Source: Icerya purchasi (lineage: Eukaryota; Arthropoda; Insecta; Hemiptera; Monophlebidae). Taken from it: a stretch of DNA of 64,000 nucleotides. The stretch is from positions 35,041,183 through 35,105,182 of the forward strand of contig CM077116.1 in the NCBI GenBank assembly GCA_039619475.1. The letters run 5' to 3'. The notes beneath the pieces were generated by a model. That model saw only the letters and a program-made list of their open reading frames with translations. It had not been told where the DNA came from and ran no database searches. Below are positions 47,995-59,025 of the stretch, one piece after another (position 1 is the stretch's first letter; every line of letters starts with the position of its first letter). A program made the translations under genes and the position numbers.

Positions 47995-49185
47995 AAAAAA
48001 TTTTATGTTTTTTTTTAGCCTTTGGTTTTCTTCGACATTTCCAAGGTTAGATAGGCCAATCGCCCTTTCTTAATGAACAGTAGGTGAAGGGAACTTTGTA
48101 TCAATTAGTGTTAAAAATTAGGCAGAGAACATAATTATAAATCGTAAACTCCGTCAAACGAAGACAAATAATAAGGATACTACATCACCTTAGAAAACCT
48201 GAATTTTGAGGAAGTAAAGAAAAAAAGAGCTTTAAAACATGCGAAATGATGAAAAATTTTATGAAAATGGCTTAAAATATATTATTATTATTATAAGATG
48301 TTTCTTTAACAGGGACACATTTGACCACAAACTTGAGGTGATAGAGAAAATTTTATAGTGAAATAGTAAAGATGACAATTATACAGAGATTTATGCAGTC
48401 TCGGTAAGCAAATCAAGTCCGTATGAGACTGCAAGAAAAAATAAAGTTTGAAAATAAGATTAATGAAAAGAAATTTTGGCTAGAATGTATAATCGATACA
48501 GGCTATTTTGAAAAAAAAAAAAGAAAATAAGTTAACGAATCAAATTTTTTCTAGAAATTGACGATGATCAGTTTAAGCAATAATAACACAATCTTTTAAA
48601 TCGATTAAAGAAAAAATAAGAGATTATATTGAGAATGGCTTTTATGTACTAACAATTAATTGCACGATATGTATATATATTTTTTTTTTTTACATCTTTA
48701 AATGAACCGTTGTAAAAAAAATAATAATTCATTACGTACGATCATTTCAAACTGTCAGATGACGTGATAACGGGAATAAACATGCATGAAATTCCGGAAC
48801 AATATGATTGTTTAATTTTATAAGAAAAGTGCTATAAAATTAATAAAAATCACGCAGAGCAAACAGGTTATGACGGGAAAAAAAACAAATTCCGAACATA
48901 TAACAAATGTTGGTACACGATATCTCTTTTCAAAAATTTGAAAACTATTGAAAACGCCAAATATATGAATTATACGTATAAATAATAAATAAAAGTAATT
49001 ACTTAAATATACACAGTCGATTAGTCATGACATGGTCCAATCAATTTTTTTTCCATCTTTATCTTTTATGTTTCCTCCAACGGTTTTCTTTTGTTTTTCT
49101 TGTCTCTAATGTTTGCATCAAATATGATAAAAGTCAATTTCATTAACTTCTTTTTCAGAAATATGGTAAAAGAATCGGCGTGAAA
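47995..49185. other. AT-rich spacer
   Basis: No gene or repeat recognised. Confidence 0.5.
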
Positions 49186-49189
49186 TTTC

Positions 49190-49545
49190 TACTTTGAACA
49201 AATTGCGTTCAGTCCGCTCAATGACTAGAATTTGGAATACTTCATCAAGATCCAGTCGTAAAGAAAAAATTATATATTATGCCATTTGCGCATTGGCGAC
49301 GCAGAAATCTCTCATTCCTTTTCACTAAATAAATCAGATCCCCCTACTTGTGACCTATGTGTTCTGTTCCCTTATCCATTCTCCATCTTCCGGTAGTCTG
49401 CCCGAAATTCAACCTATTCCCCGATCCCAATTACGCTCGTCCAGTTGCTTCTCTGAAATTCTCGAAGACAATGAACAGAAAATTCAGCCGCCCTTCAAAT
49501 TTCTGAGACTATCCGATATCCCGGATAACATGTAAACTCCATTCA
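49190..49545 (+). pseudogene. I-like LINE ORF2 C-terminal fragment
   Basis: The plus strand near 49283-49350 reads HLRIGDAEISHSFSLNKSDP then PTCDLC, the LRIG...SH and CxxC signature after RNase H. Frame breaks follow, and no tail or duplication was identified. It is distinct in sequence from the neighbouring tip at 47438-47981. Confidence 0.6.
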
Positions 49546-49549
49546 TCCG

Positions 49550-50025
49550 TACCTCTGGCCAAAGTACACGGCACGTTAACGAATACAATACAAAATTAAC
49601 TTCTTTTTCAGTTCTAAAATATTCTCACTTGGTCCGCAAAACTTTGGATATATATTACTGTTTAATTTTTTAGTACCACTTGGATACAGTTGCAATTAAA
49701 TGAATCGCTTTAGTATATTTTTGTAATGATTAGCGAATCTAGGTATAGTATGTACGACGAATCGGTCGATTTGTCAACAATAGATGAAATTTATTCAGTC
49801 TGCTTATAAGGTTTCTCTTCGGTCCATCGGAAATTTTTACGTAGAAAATCCGTTTCAGTCACTTCCCCTTTTCTCTTGATATTACATCGGTTTTTCCCCA
49901 GGCGATTGGATTTTCTTCTTTTTCCCTTTAATATATTATCAAATGATATTGCTAGTAACTTTACCGTTTCCCTTCGTGCATCTATCGGTCATTAGGACGC
50001 TCTGAATTTAGAAATAGTGACAGCT
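49550..50025. other. spacer
   Basis: No gene recognised. Confidence 0.5.
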
Positions 50026-50113
50026 TCAGAATTATTATTTTTTTTTTTTTTTTTTTTGGGCGTCGAAAATTCAACCCATCGACAATGTAATATAATTAAT
50101 TAACTAATTAACG

Positions 50114-53100
50114 CTATACATTAATATTACATTGTACTATATAATTATATAATAGCTTGTATACTGCAGCACTCCCGGTGGCCAGGAGAGAATTGACATT
50201 AGATGGCAGAGGGATCTGGAAATTTATTATTGAGTTATACAAAATAATTCTTTGCGTCGTGTAAAAATTGCATTCGAAGATGAGGTGGTCAGCATCCGCC
50301 ACTTTGTTCGAGTCTAGTGGATGTTGGCAATAGGGAGAAGAAATTAAACCCATGTTGTACAAAGAAGCGGGGAGACGGTTTACCCCCAGCCGGAGGCGAC
50401 ATAAGGTAACAATGTACGATCTGGTACTCATCGAAACAGTCGTAATGTGGTTGAACCAAGGAATGTTAGGAATATTAGGTTGAATTCTTTTGTACTGTTG
50501 CGCGCAAAATGGATTTGCCCATGTAGCCTCCCAATATTCTTTATGAGCATATCTAATGAGCTCGAATAGTTCTCTGTTTGGAAAATATGGAACTAAACAA
50601 CTATTCATCCATGTGTCTCTGGCAGCCATGTCTGCCACTTCGTTACCGTAGATATCCGCATGTCCTGGTATCCAAACAAAGTTAACTACTACGCCAGATT
50701 CAGAAAGGGAAACTACTAGGCTTCTGATTTTATAGAGGTATGGATGGGATTTTGTGTTGAACGATAAGTGTTTCAAAGCTGATAAGCAACTCATAGAATC
50801 AGACATGATAATGATATTTTCAGAGAATATATGTGAATTTAAAAAGGACAAAGCCTTGAAAATCGCAGCACATTCGGCACTAAACACAGAGGTAAAACGA
50901 GGAAGAGAGAATTTTTTAGTTAAGTTAAGACATGGTATAAAAAAAGCAGCACCCGCAGAATTCGAAGATTTAGAACCATCAGTAAAAATTGGTTGGAAAT
51001 TCAGCCAATGGTCCGAAATTATCGCATTGAATACTCTGCTAGCGTTGTGCCTATTAACGAACTGAAAAGAATCCAAATCTACCTGTAACTTAAAGCAGTT
51101 ATGTGAGTATGGGTATTTAAAGATCAATGAAGGATATGACGGTATGGTAATAGAAGAATATCTCTGAAGCCTAACCGCACTTAAAGATAATAGAGGCATT
51201 TTGGAGGTTTTAAATCTCCAATTGTTTTTAACATCCAAATAGGAATTAAGTAAATTGAAGCTGGCTGGAGGACAGTATTTCATAAGAAACCTGTCTGCTA
51301 GGTACGATGACCTAACAAAGAGAGGAGGGATCTTGGTTTCAACTTCCAAAGCAGCGATAGAAGTAGGTAAGCAAGCACCAATTATAAGTCGTAAACATGT
51401 GTTCTGTATCCTCCCTAATTTGTTACGATTGGTTGCTGAGGAATTATTAAAGAAGTAACAACCATAGTCTAAAATACTGCGATAGTATGCTTTGTATAAC
51501 TTACTCATTGTGCACGGATCACTACCCCAATTGACATTACAGAGAGCCTTGAGTAGGGGTAACCGTTTTAGAAGTTTGTTATACATGTAATCTACATGAT
51601 GGTTCCAGTTTAATTTAGAATCGAGAATAAAACCTAAGTACTTATGTGCCGACAAAATGGGGACAGTAGCACCGGCAATATAAACAACACTGTGAATTGG
51701 GTTAATTGAGCGATATGAGAACACTACTGCTGAACATTTTGAAGGAGCAATCGACAAACCAAGATCATTTAGGATATTGCAAACCCGTATAATATCGCGA
51801 TTAAGCAAGGTGGAAGCTTCAGATAGGTTTCTACTGCGACTACAAAGAACAATGTCATCTGCATAAGATAATAGAAAACCGTTATTCGCCAATTCTAAAT
51901 TAAGGATTTTTAAGATATATAAGTTAAATAGCAGCGGGCTTAACACTGATCCCTGACATAAATCAGTGTAGACAGTTCTGTCTACTGGCCCTTGTGTGGG
52001 GTGTTGGAAACACAACGTTTTCTCCGAAAACAAACTGTGTATTAGGTTTGCAAAGTTCTTAGATATGCCTAATTCCACTAGTATCTTAGATAAGATGTCC
52101 AATCGAACATTATCAAATGTCCCCTTGATATCAATGAAGCACGCGATTAGATATTCCTTTTTGATGTAAGACTGATAAATGTTAGCTAGCAGGTTGGCTA
52201 CACAGTCCAAACTGCTTATTCCGTGACGGAAACCAAATAAGTTGTTTGGGAAGATGTTGTTGTGCTCAGTCCACCAGGAGAGTCTTTTATTCAGGATCCG
52301 TTCAAAGGTTTTGCGAATACATGACGCAAGGGTAATGGGTCTATATGAAGAGAACAGGTGCGGTGGTTTACTGGGTTTCAGAAGAGCGGAGATCTTAAAT
52401 TTCTTCCATTCCCGCGGAATGTGATTAGTGGTTAGGATGTAATTAAAAATATTTAATAGTATCTTAACAGCAGGCTCCGGTAGTTTGTTCAATATATGGT
52501 AGGTTACGCCATCCATGCCAGGACACGATATTTTATTAAAGGATAATGCCATTTTCAGTTCTTGTATATCAATAGTTCTAGAGAGAAAGTGACTATTGCT
52601 ATTAGATAGTATCATCGAACTTGGGGTTTGAGTAATTTCTGGCAAATTCGGTACATATGATGGTGCAATGTTGTTTATAAATCCATCGCAACATTCCGGT
52701 GAAGTAGTATTATATGAACTGTCCCCTTCAAATCTTCTTTTGATTTTTTTAATTTTTGACCAAACTAACGAAATAGGCGTATTTCGATTGATATTGCAAA
52801 CAAAACTTTTCCAACACTGCGCCTTGCACTGCAACAAATACCTACGAATAAGAGCCTCCTGCTTCATAAATTCCACATAGTCTGACATGCTCCTACTTCG
52901 ACGAAAAACTCGAAACAGTATATTTTTTTTTCTGACCATATCAGCACAAATTCCATTCCACCAGGGCGTAAGAAGTCGCTTACCAAGGTAGCCAGTCCCT
53001 CTCTTTGCAGTGCACTGCAATGAGTAATACAGAACATTGACAAACTTATCGTATAAGGAAGTATTGTCAGGGTTAGCTTCTAAGAGCTGATTACTTAGGA

Positions 53101-53863
53101 CGCGCAATAAATTGGTAAATTTGGGGACCTTATCATCCGGAAGCACCCAACGGGTACCTATATCCTTGTTAAGGACCGAATGTGAACATCTAAAAGTACA
53201 TCTAATAAAGATAGGTAGATGATCGCTACCAAGAGGCCATTGCAATACTTGCCAGTGAAAATTGGAAGTAAGGTTAGAAGAAAAGAACGTTAAATCCAAA
53301 GCATTAGCGGGTCGCGAAAGAGTTGGAATAGTGGTGTGCGTATCATCATTGCCTAGAATTAAGTTAGTTTTTTCTAGGATATTAATAATCTGTCGACCCA
53401 TACGGTTTGAATTATAGCAACCCCATAGTGGATGAATACCATTGAAGTCGCCACAGCATATAATACAGTCGGTATCAGGGATTCCATTAATTAAATCTAT
53501 AAAGTCATTTTCAGGAAAATATGCATTAGGGGGACAATATATTGAAAAAACATGTACAACCTTATGTCTCAAGAAAACTGAAATTAACAACCCATTAACT
53601 CGCGAATTATTAAAAATACCAATTTCGTTTATGCTGTGAGGAAATTCCTGTTTAATTAGAATAGCAGTACCACCGTTTCCATCCTGTCGGTCGTCTCTGT
53701 AGCAAATATAGCCTGGTAACGAAAGGTTGGCAGACTGTTCAAGCCAAGTCTCTGATAAAACTACCAGATCGAAGTCATTGGACGCAAGAAGAGCTTGCAA
53801 GTTAATTAAATTCTTCTTGACACTCCGGAAATTCCACTGCAAAATACTTATAGACCTGACCAT
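50114..53863 (-). CDS. LINE ORF2: endonuclease, reverse transcriptase and RNase H
   Basis: ATG at 53861-53863 (MVRSISILQWNFRSV). The frame extends ten codons further to a GTG, but the ATG immediately precedes the endonuclease. Endonuclease: LQWNFRSV, LSETWLEQS, GDFNGIHPLWG, ALDLTFF and GSDHLPIFI. RT: SSYRPITLASCIRKTFERIL, FIDIKGTFDNV (A), DLCQGSVLSPLLFNLY (B), YADDIVL (C, Tyr667). RNase H: IFTDGSKS (Asp962), FSAECAA, IIMSDSMS, and WIPGHADIYGNEVADMAARD. The C-terminus has CRLRLGVNRLPASL and CQHP...HLIFEC. All catalytic positions I can identify are present with no stop or frameshift in 1,249 codons. The protein nicks target DNA and primes cDNA synthesis from LINE RNA. Confidence 0.92.
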   Translation of the reverse strand: MVRSISILQWNFRSVKKNLINLQALLASNDFDLVVLSETWLEQSANLSLPGYICYRDDRQDGNGGTAILIKQEFPHSINEIGIFNNSRVNGLLISVFLRHKVVHVFSIYCPPNAYFPENDFIDLINGIPDTDCIICCGDFNGIHPLWGCYNSNRMGRQIINILEKTNLILGNDDTHTTIPTLSRPANALDLTFFSSNLTSNFHWQVLQWPLGSDHLPIFIRCTFRCSHSVLNKDIGTRWVLPDDKVPKFTNLLRVLSNQLLEANPDNTSLYDKFVNVLYYSLQCTAKRGTGYLGKRLLTPWWNGICADMVRKKNILFRVFRRSRSMSDYVEFMKQEALIRRYLLQCKAQCWKSFVCNINRNTPISLVWSKIKKIKRRFEGDSSYNTTSPECCDGFINNIAPSYVPNLPEITQTPSSMILSNSNSHFLSRTIDIQELKMALSFNKISCPGMDGVTYHILNKLPEPAVKILLNIFNYILTTNHIPREWKKFKISALLKPSKPPHLFSSYRPITLASCIRKTFERILNKRLSWWTEHNNIFPNNLFGFRHGISSLDCVANLLANIYQSYIKKEYLIACFIDIKGTFDNVRLDILSKILVELGISKNFANLIHSLFSEKTLCFQHPTQGPVDRTVYTDLCQGSVLSPLLFNLYILKILNLELANNGFLLSYADDIVLCSRSRNLSEASTLLNRDIIRVCNILNDLGLSIAPSKCSAVVFSYRSINPIHSVVYIAGATVPILSAHKYLGFILDSKLNWNHHVDYMYNKLLKRLPLLKALCNVNWGSDPCTMSKLYKAYYRSILDYGCYFFNNSSATNRNKLGRIQNTCLRLIIGACLPTSIAALEVETKIPPLFVRSSYLADRFLMKYCPPASFNLLNSYLDVKNNWRFKTSKMPLLSLSAVRLQRYSSITIPSYPSLIFKYPYSHNCFKLQVDLDSFQFVNRHNASRVFNAIISDHWLNFQPIFTDGSKSSNSAGAAFFIPCLNLTKKFSLPRFTSVFSAECAAIFKALSFLNSHIFSENIIIMSDSMSCLSALKHLSFNTKSHPYLYKIRSLVVSLSESGVVVNFVWIPGHADIYGNEVADMAARDTWMNSCLVPYFPNRELFELIRYAHKEYWEATWANPFCAQQYKRIQPNIPNIPWFNHITTVSMSTRSYIVTLCRLRLGVNRLPASLYNMGLISSPYCQHPLDSNKVADADHLIFECNFYTTQRIILYNSIINFQIPLPSNVNSLLATGSAAVYKLLYNYIVQCNINV

Positions 53864-54164
53864 GAGTGAATGAAAAAACAATAAGGGAACCACAAAAAAA
53901 GAAAAGTTGTAATAAGAGGGATATGCAAAAAGGAATAGGGAATCCGCGAAAGAATGAAGAATTCTATTGCCCGGAAAGTGCTACAGTACACTTACAACAT
54001 AAAAAGTAACGCTACGCATATAATAGAAACGCAAAACAAACTTATAATGATAAATCGAACATATGTACATATGCACGTGATCTACACGATATATGCATAC
54101 ACAGTTGTGAACGTATAAAAATCGAATTACGATAAGTTAATAGTAGTATGTACAACTAATAATA

Positions 54165-55637
54165 CTAGACAAGTTGGAAAGAGAAAATTAACTTTTTTTT
54201 TTTTTGATTTGAAGTTACATTGGAAGTTTTCCTCGTTTTTATGAGAATCTCGGTTGAGGATGAAGATTTAGAGCTTAGAGAGCTCGTAGGAGATAATTCG
54301 TCACGACCTTGAGCCTTAGGCTGTTGTTGTGGGAGAAGGTTTATGGACTGTGAAGGATCTGAATTAGAGCATGGAATAGTGCTAATTTTAGAAGGAGGAA
54401 TACTTTGTGTTTCCAGGATATCCTTAGGAGGAGGAGTTGTTACAGAATTAGGAGTACCCTTAAAAAACGAGGAAGGTTTTCCTGACGGAAAAATGAGTGT
54501 CGCATTAAGATCAGGATAGCGCGGAGTATACGAAGGAGACCGATTATGGGACGAAGATGGAGTTTTGTGAAAATATCTACTCTTGCTGACCGATCCTGCT
54601 ACGGAGTGTACCGAACGAGATATACTGGCAACATCGGCATACGAGAATGCATTTGAAACTTTAGAACTTCTGATCTTATTTATTGCTTCTGGTGTTGAGA
54701 GGTTATCATATGCTTTTATTTTCTGAATTTTGAATTGCTCCAGATAAACAGGGCAGCTTCTGTCAGTAGTTAGATGTTTTCCGGTACAATTCAAGCATGT
54801 AACCTGATCCGGGACTACCACATTTTCCTCCGCACAATCTGTAGATAAGTGTTGTTGACCGCAGTGAAGACAACGAGGTTTAGACCTGCATTGCTGAGCA
54901 ATGTGAGAAAATCGTAGACAATTACGGCATTGTCTAGGGGGTCTTACGCTCGGCTTAACTGGAAAACGTAGTTTGTACATGTATACGAATTGAGGGAGAG
55001 AGTGACCAACAAATTGGACCTCTACTGCCGTTGTTGGAATGAACTTATCGCCCTTCCGCCTGTTAATCCTTCTGATCTTGTTAAATGAGATGTCGCTTTG
55101 CATGGTGTTAAACAGTTCTTCTTCCGATATTGACGGATCTACACCCAGTATAACCCCATAGCGATAAAGTAAGGCATTCGGAATAAAGGTTTTTAAGTGC
55201 TTGACTTTAGAGTCATTGCGAATTCTTAAAATGAATTGGTTAGCGGATAAGCCGGAGTCAAATATGGCTTTAATTTTGTTAACACCATTCCGTTGAAAGT
55301 ATTTAATACCGTCGTACGCCGGTAAGATTTTGCACACGCCGAGCGGATTATAATTAGCGAGGTTGTGCGAGTCAGATTGAATAATGACGGAATATGGGCC
55401 AGAATGAAGCGGCGGATCGAACAAAGTAACATTCATCGCATCATTCGCCGGATTATTACAACTATTAGTAGTATAATTATTATTACCGTTATCGGAGGTG
55501 GTAGCGCCATTGTTATCAGCGCAGCAGTTAACAGATAAGCGGTCAGCGCCGCAGATGTCTGTAGCCGGCGGAGGCTGGGGGCCTCCCCCGGGATCGAATA
55601 TGCTTATATTGTAAATTACGTCTATCGGTCTGAACAA
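54165..55637 (-). CDS. LINE ORF1: zinc-knuckle RNA-binding (Gag-like) protein
   Basis: Open for 490 codons from a TTG directly after an in-frame TAA. The first ATG is at 55434-55436 (residue 68), so either translation starts there or the original ATG has mutated. The N-terminus is Asn/Pro-rich. A central RRM-like part (FQRNGVNKIKAIFDSGLSA, then LKTFIPNALLYRYGVILGV) precedes three zinc knuckles from residue 237: CRNCLRFSHIAQQC, CLHCGQQHLSTDC, and CLNCTGKHLTTDRSC. An AFSYADVAS motif and a Ser/Pro-rich tail ending in KKKK follow. ORF1 proteins of this type coat the LINE RNA. It ends ~300 bp before ORF2. Confidence 0.88.
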   Translation of the reverse strand: MFRPIDVIYNISIFDPGGGPQPPPATDICGADRLSVNCCADNNGATTSDNGNNNYTTNSCNNPANDAMNVTLFDPPLHSGPYSVIIQSDSHNLANYNPLGVCKILPAYDGIKYFQRNGVNKIKAIFDSGLSANQFILRIRNDSKVKHLKTFIPNALLYRYGVILGVDPSISEEELFNTMQSDISFNKIRRINRRKGDKFIPTTAVEVQFVGHSLPQFVYMYKLRFPVKPSVRPPRQCRNCLRFSHIAQQCRSKPRCLHCGQQHLSTDCAEENVVVPDQVTCLNCTGKHLTTDRSCPVYLEQFKIQKIKAYDNLSTPEAINKIRSSKVSNAFSYADVASISRSVHSVAGSVSKSRYFHKTPSSSHNRSPSYTPRYPDLNATLIFPSGKPSSFFKGTPNSVTTPPPKDILETQSIPPSKISTIPCSNSDPSQSINLLPQQQPKAQGRDELSPTSSLSSKSSSSTEILIKTRKTSNVTSNQKKKKLIFSFQLV

Positions 55638-55709
55638 TTAATATAATAAACACACAAAATACGACTTGACGAACGAGATTTATATGAGCGTCATTTAAAT
55701 TTTAGATTG

Positions 55710-57445
55710 AAAAAGAAAAACTTATTACGTTCCATTTCTCTGTTCCCAAAAACATGAATTTTGTTATGGGTTTATTACTTTTTTTTTTTTTTTTTGTAAA
55801 TGATAGTTTTTTCCCCAATTTTAACTCAAAACATTGAGCAAGTACAAAAAGGTTTTTTCTCAAAAATAAAAGGAGAAAAAATGCACTGAAAAACGAGCAA
55901 AAACATTGCGTTACTTTTATAGGTCAGCGGAAAGTAATTGGTTAAAGCACATCCAAATAAAGTTGAAACAGAAATAATCAGAACGCAAAAAAAAAAGGAA
56001 ATGGGATAAAATAAAAAAGAAAAAAGAGCTATACATATATATAGATATATTAATTAAAGGAAAATTTAAAGTGAAAAAGGATGTCAAAGAAGAAGGAAGT
56101 CAAGTCGTGGATGAACAAAGTTTGCATTCTAATAAATCGGCATTGCATTTCGTGGTCTATGGAACTAATTTGTGATTGGCGTTTGGAAAAAATTAGCTAC
56201 CACTATAATGGCGTTCTGTCGGAACTATTTTATTCTACGAGAACTTTTAAATCGCAGCTTCAAGATAAAATTGTACAATTTCAATCGATTTCGGATAATC
56301 CGTGTTTTTCAGCAATAGCCGTTTTTCAATCTCTTTCATGGAAAACCAATCAATAGACATTAACAGTAGCGCATTCGCAAAGATTTTTTTAACAGCGTCA
56401 ATTTTTATTTCGAAAAAATTTTTTCAAACAATAGGAAACAGAAAAAAGTTAAAAGAATAATTAATTTTTTTTAACAGTAAAAATATTAACAATAACGATA
56501 TATTTATTATTTACTATTTGTTTTTGAGCAGATATTTCTCTCGATATCGCTTCAAAGTAATAGAGACCGGATAAAACGTTGAATTTCGTTTAAATATCTA
56601 ATCTAACGATTAATCTTCGTTACGCGGAAATAACCGGATTAGCAAATTCGACCTAATCCAATTTTGATAATTTATATTGCAGCAACGGTCTTTCTACCGT
56701 GCTACTGCCGAAGTGAATTTTGTCACTTATTTATATTGTAGCAGAAAAAATGAGAAACTTACAGAAAGTGTTTATCGTATATTTCAAAATGTAATTTTGG
56801 AATTTTTTAACGGTGTAAATTTTTATTTTGCAAAAATGTTGTCAAACAATAAAATACAAAAAAAATTTAAAAAATGATTTTTTTTTTTTTTTTAACAGTA
56901 AAACTATTAACAATAACGGCGTTGTTTGCTGCGTTATAAAACGAATAAACAGAACCAAAGCGAAAAAAATAGTTGAACAAGTTTAAAAGAAACCGAAGAA
57001 AAAAATCAAACAGATTTTTGAGAATGGAAAAGGAAATCCCATCTATTTCAGGAATGAAATTAGAAAAGTTATGTAAAGATGATCCCAGTTCCATGAAAGG
57101 AGTGACCGAAAAAGGTGAGGAAGTGGACGAAGACGGAATGAAACAGGGTTCATTAAAACGACAAACATAACAGGAAGTTATAGAGAGTCAATGAAAAAGA
57201 TTAATTAATCGGAAAGGGAACTATGGTTAAAAGGAATCTGAGAAGTACATAAATAAAATTATATAATAGTGAATAATAAACTCGAGGCAGTTAAATAATT
57301 TGCAAAGAATTTGTTGGCACTTTCTTTTTGTATCACGAATTTTTTAGGCCGACAAGAAAGCCAATCGTGGAATATTTTCACATAATTTTAATGCTTATTA
57401 AGGTAGAAACCGATAAGTTTAGCTGTAGTTTTTATAAAATTTTGT
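55710..57445. other. AT-rich spacer
   Basis: No gene recognised. A T-run of about 18 lies at 55780-55797. The 91-codon plus frame at 56081-56356 matches no family I know. Confidence 0.45.
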
Positions 57446-58197
57446 TTTTGTTGAAACCAAAGAAGTTTTTATACTTAGCGCTGATCGATTACAACAAAAC
57501 GGTTGATTCTGTAAAACGATAAATATATTTTTAAAGCATTCTGCGGGTCCAAAAAATGTTATAATGGTAATCCAAAAAGTTGTATAAAGGATTAAAGGGA
57601 CCGCGTAATAACAAATATTAAAGACGAATGTATTATAATTAACAGAGGAGTTAGACGGGGTAATCTACTCTCATCAAATTTTTTTAATAGTGTATTGGAA
57701 GAAATTTTTAAAGGAACGAAGCGGGAAAATGAAATAAATACGAATGGTAAGAAAATATCAAACTTAAGTTTCGGCGATCTCATAATCCTTCTTTCCACAT
57801 CTATTGCGGGATTAAGAGGCATATTGATAGAACTGGGGATTAGGAAGAAAAAAAAAACAATATATTAACGACAAATATAAAACTAAAATGCAGATAAATA
57901 ATAATCGGATAAATCCAATGATCGAAACGATGTATTTAGGACAATAACTATAATTGGAAAATAACTTAGCGCCACGCTGTTTATTATATATACAAACGGG
58001 TTTATACAAGGAATTAAAATACAGCGATATATACTCGTTCGCGGATGATATAGCAATAGTTTGCAGCACATAAAGATATCAAGGAGGCAGAAATGAAAAT
58101 GCAAAAAGATCTAATCACAATAAGCATATGGGCACATGATAAAAATCTAAGAATTAATGTATCAAAAACTAAAGCAATGGTATACTACGAATGAAAA

Positions 58198-58207
58198 GGG
58201 ATAGGTA
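58198..58207. repeat. target site duplication, left copy
   Basis: GGGATAGGTA, identical to 58551-58560. Confidence 0.82.
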
Positions 58208-58550
58208 CCTCACGGCATCGTTTTGCTCTTTTCCCATTCCCTTATTGTCCTTTGCACTTTGGCGACTATTCCTTCGTTTGTGATCCTGACCACGTGCTGT
58301 TTGAATATTCCAGTCTTTCCTCCGAACGTAATATCCTGTACGTTTAATTATTAAAGCTGAATTTTCCTACTCCATGTAGTGCTTCCTATATCTTAGCTTT
58401 GCCGTCATCCAATGTAGTTCCTATTCTTGTCTCTTTTCTGTCATCGATTTCTGACCGGATTAAAATTTAATCTCTAATCTAGTCCAATTGCCTTGGTAGC
58501 TGCCCTTAGTGTCGGCCAACCCCCCCCCCCCCAAAAAAAAAAAAAAAAGG
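58208..58550 (+). mobile_element. 5'-truncated I-like LINE 3' end nested in an older LINE
   Basis: Bounded by a 10-bp duplication and closed by a C-run and an A-run (58533-58548). The coding remnant reads FVCDPDHVLFEYSSLSSERN near 58278-58335, the same C-terminal signature as 47438-47981. It separates the SKTKAMVYYE part of the host LINE's RT from its YKYLGVMVDQ part, so it inserted after the host element. Confidence 0.85.
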
Positions 58551-58560
58551 GGGATAGGTA
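58551..58560. repeat. target site duplication, right copy
   Basis: GGGATAGGTA following the poly(A) of the nested element, matching 58198-58207. Confidence 0.82.
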
Positions 58561-58656
58561 TGATGAATATTGTCCAAATTTAATAACGCACTCAAATGAA
58601 TGTGTACATGAGTGAGAAGAAAGAAATGAATGTGAGATTGCCGGAAGATAGAAGTA

Positions 58657-59025
58657 GTGACCCAATATAAATATTTGGGGGTAATGGTGGACCAACACTT
58701 AAGGTGGGACGGACATGCGGAATACATTGCAAAGAAAATTAGGGAAACATTACCAGCATTATACACTTTAAAGAAATATGTAACAAATAAAACGTTAAAA
58801 ATGGTGTATCATGCGCTAGTGGAATCGAAAATCAGATATGGGATTCAAGCCTGGGGAATGGCTGGGAAAACATACGTGAAGAAAATAAGTAAACTGCAAA
58901 TAAAATGCTTGAAATTAATATCGGATCACAAATACGAGACCGAGGGTGAAATAATACAAAAAGAAGACGTACTGAGGCTTAAAGGAATGTACTTATTCAT
59001 AAAGATATGGGAATACATAATGTGA
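58657..59025 (+). pseudogene. RT C-terminal segment of the decayed LINE
   Basis: The best-preserved 122 codons of the 57455-59591 element: YKYLGVMVDQHLRWDGHAEYI, LYTLKKYVTNKTLKMVYHAL, ESKIRYGIQAWG and KLQIKCLKLI. This is the RT thumb and connector found in many LINE ORF2s. The frame ends at 59023-59025, and related sequence continues in another frame to about 59250. Confidence 0.75.

Larger units (their letters stand above)
50038..55700 (-). mobile_element. full-length, apparently intact LINE (I/Jockey group with RNase H)
   Basis: Minus-strand order: 5' UTR (edge uncertain, about 55640-55800), ORF1, a ~300-bp spacer, ORF2, a 3' UTR of only 56 bp (50058-50113), and poly(A) of 20 (50038-50057 as T). 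ORF2 is uninterrupted for 1,249 codons with its catalytic motifs in place. ORF1 is one open frame but has no ATG at its 5' end. No target duplication could be matched because the 5' edge is unclear. Confidence 0.85.

Noticed and set aside
49981..55630. TCTATCGGTC occurs at 49981-49990 and 55621-55630, flanking the intact LINE
   Set aside because: The left copy is ~48 bp away from the poly(A) instead of adjacent to it, and the right copy lies inside ORF1. A chance 10-mer is more likely than a target duplication.
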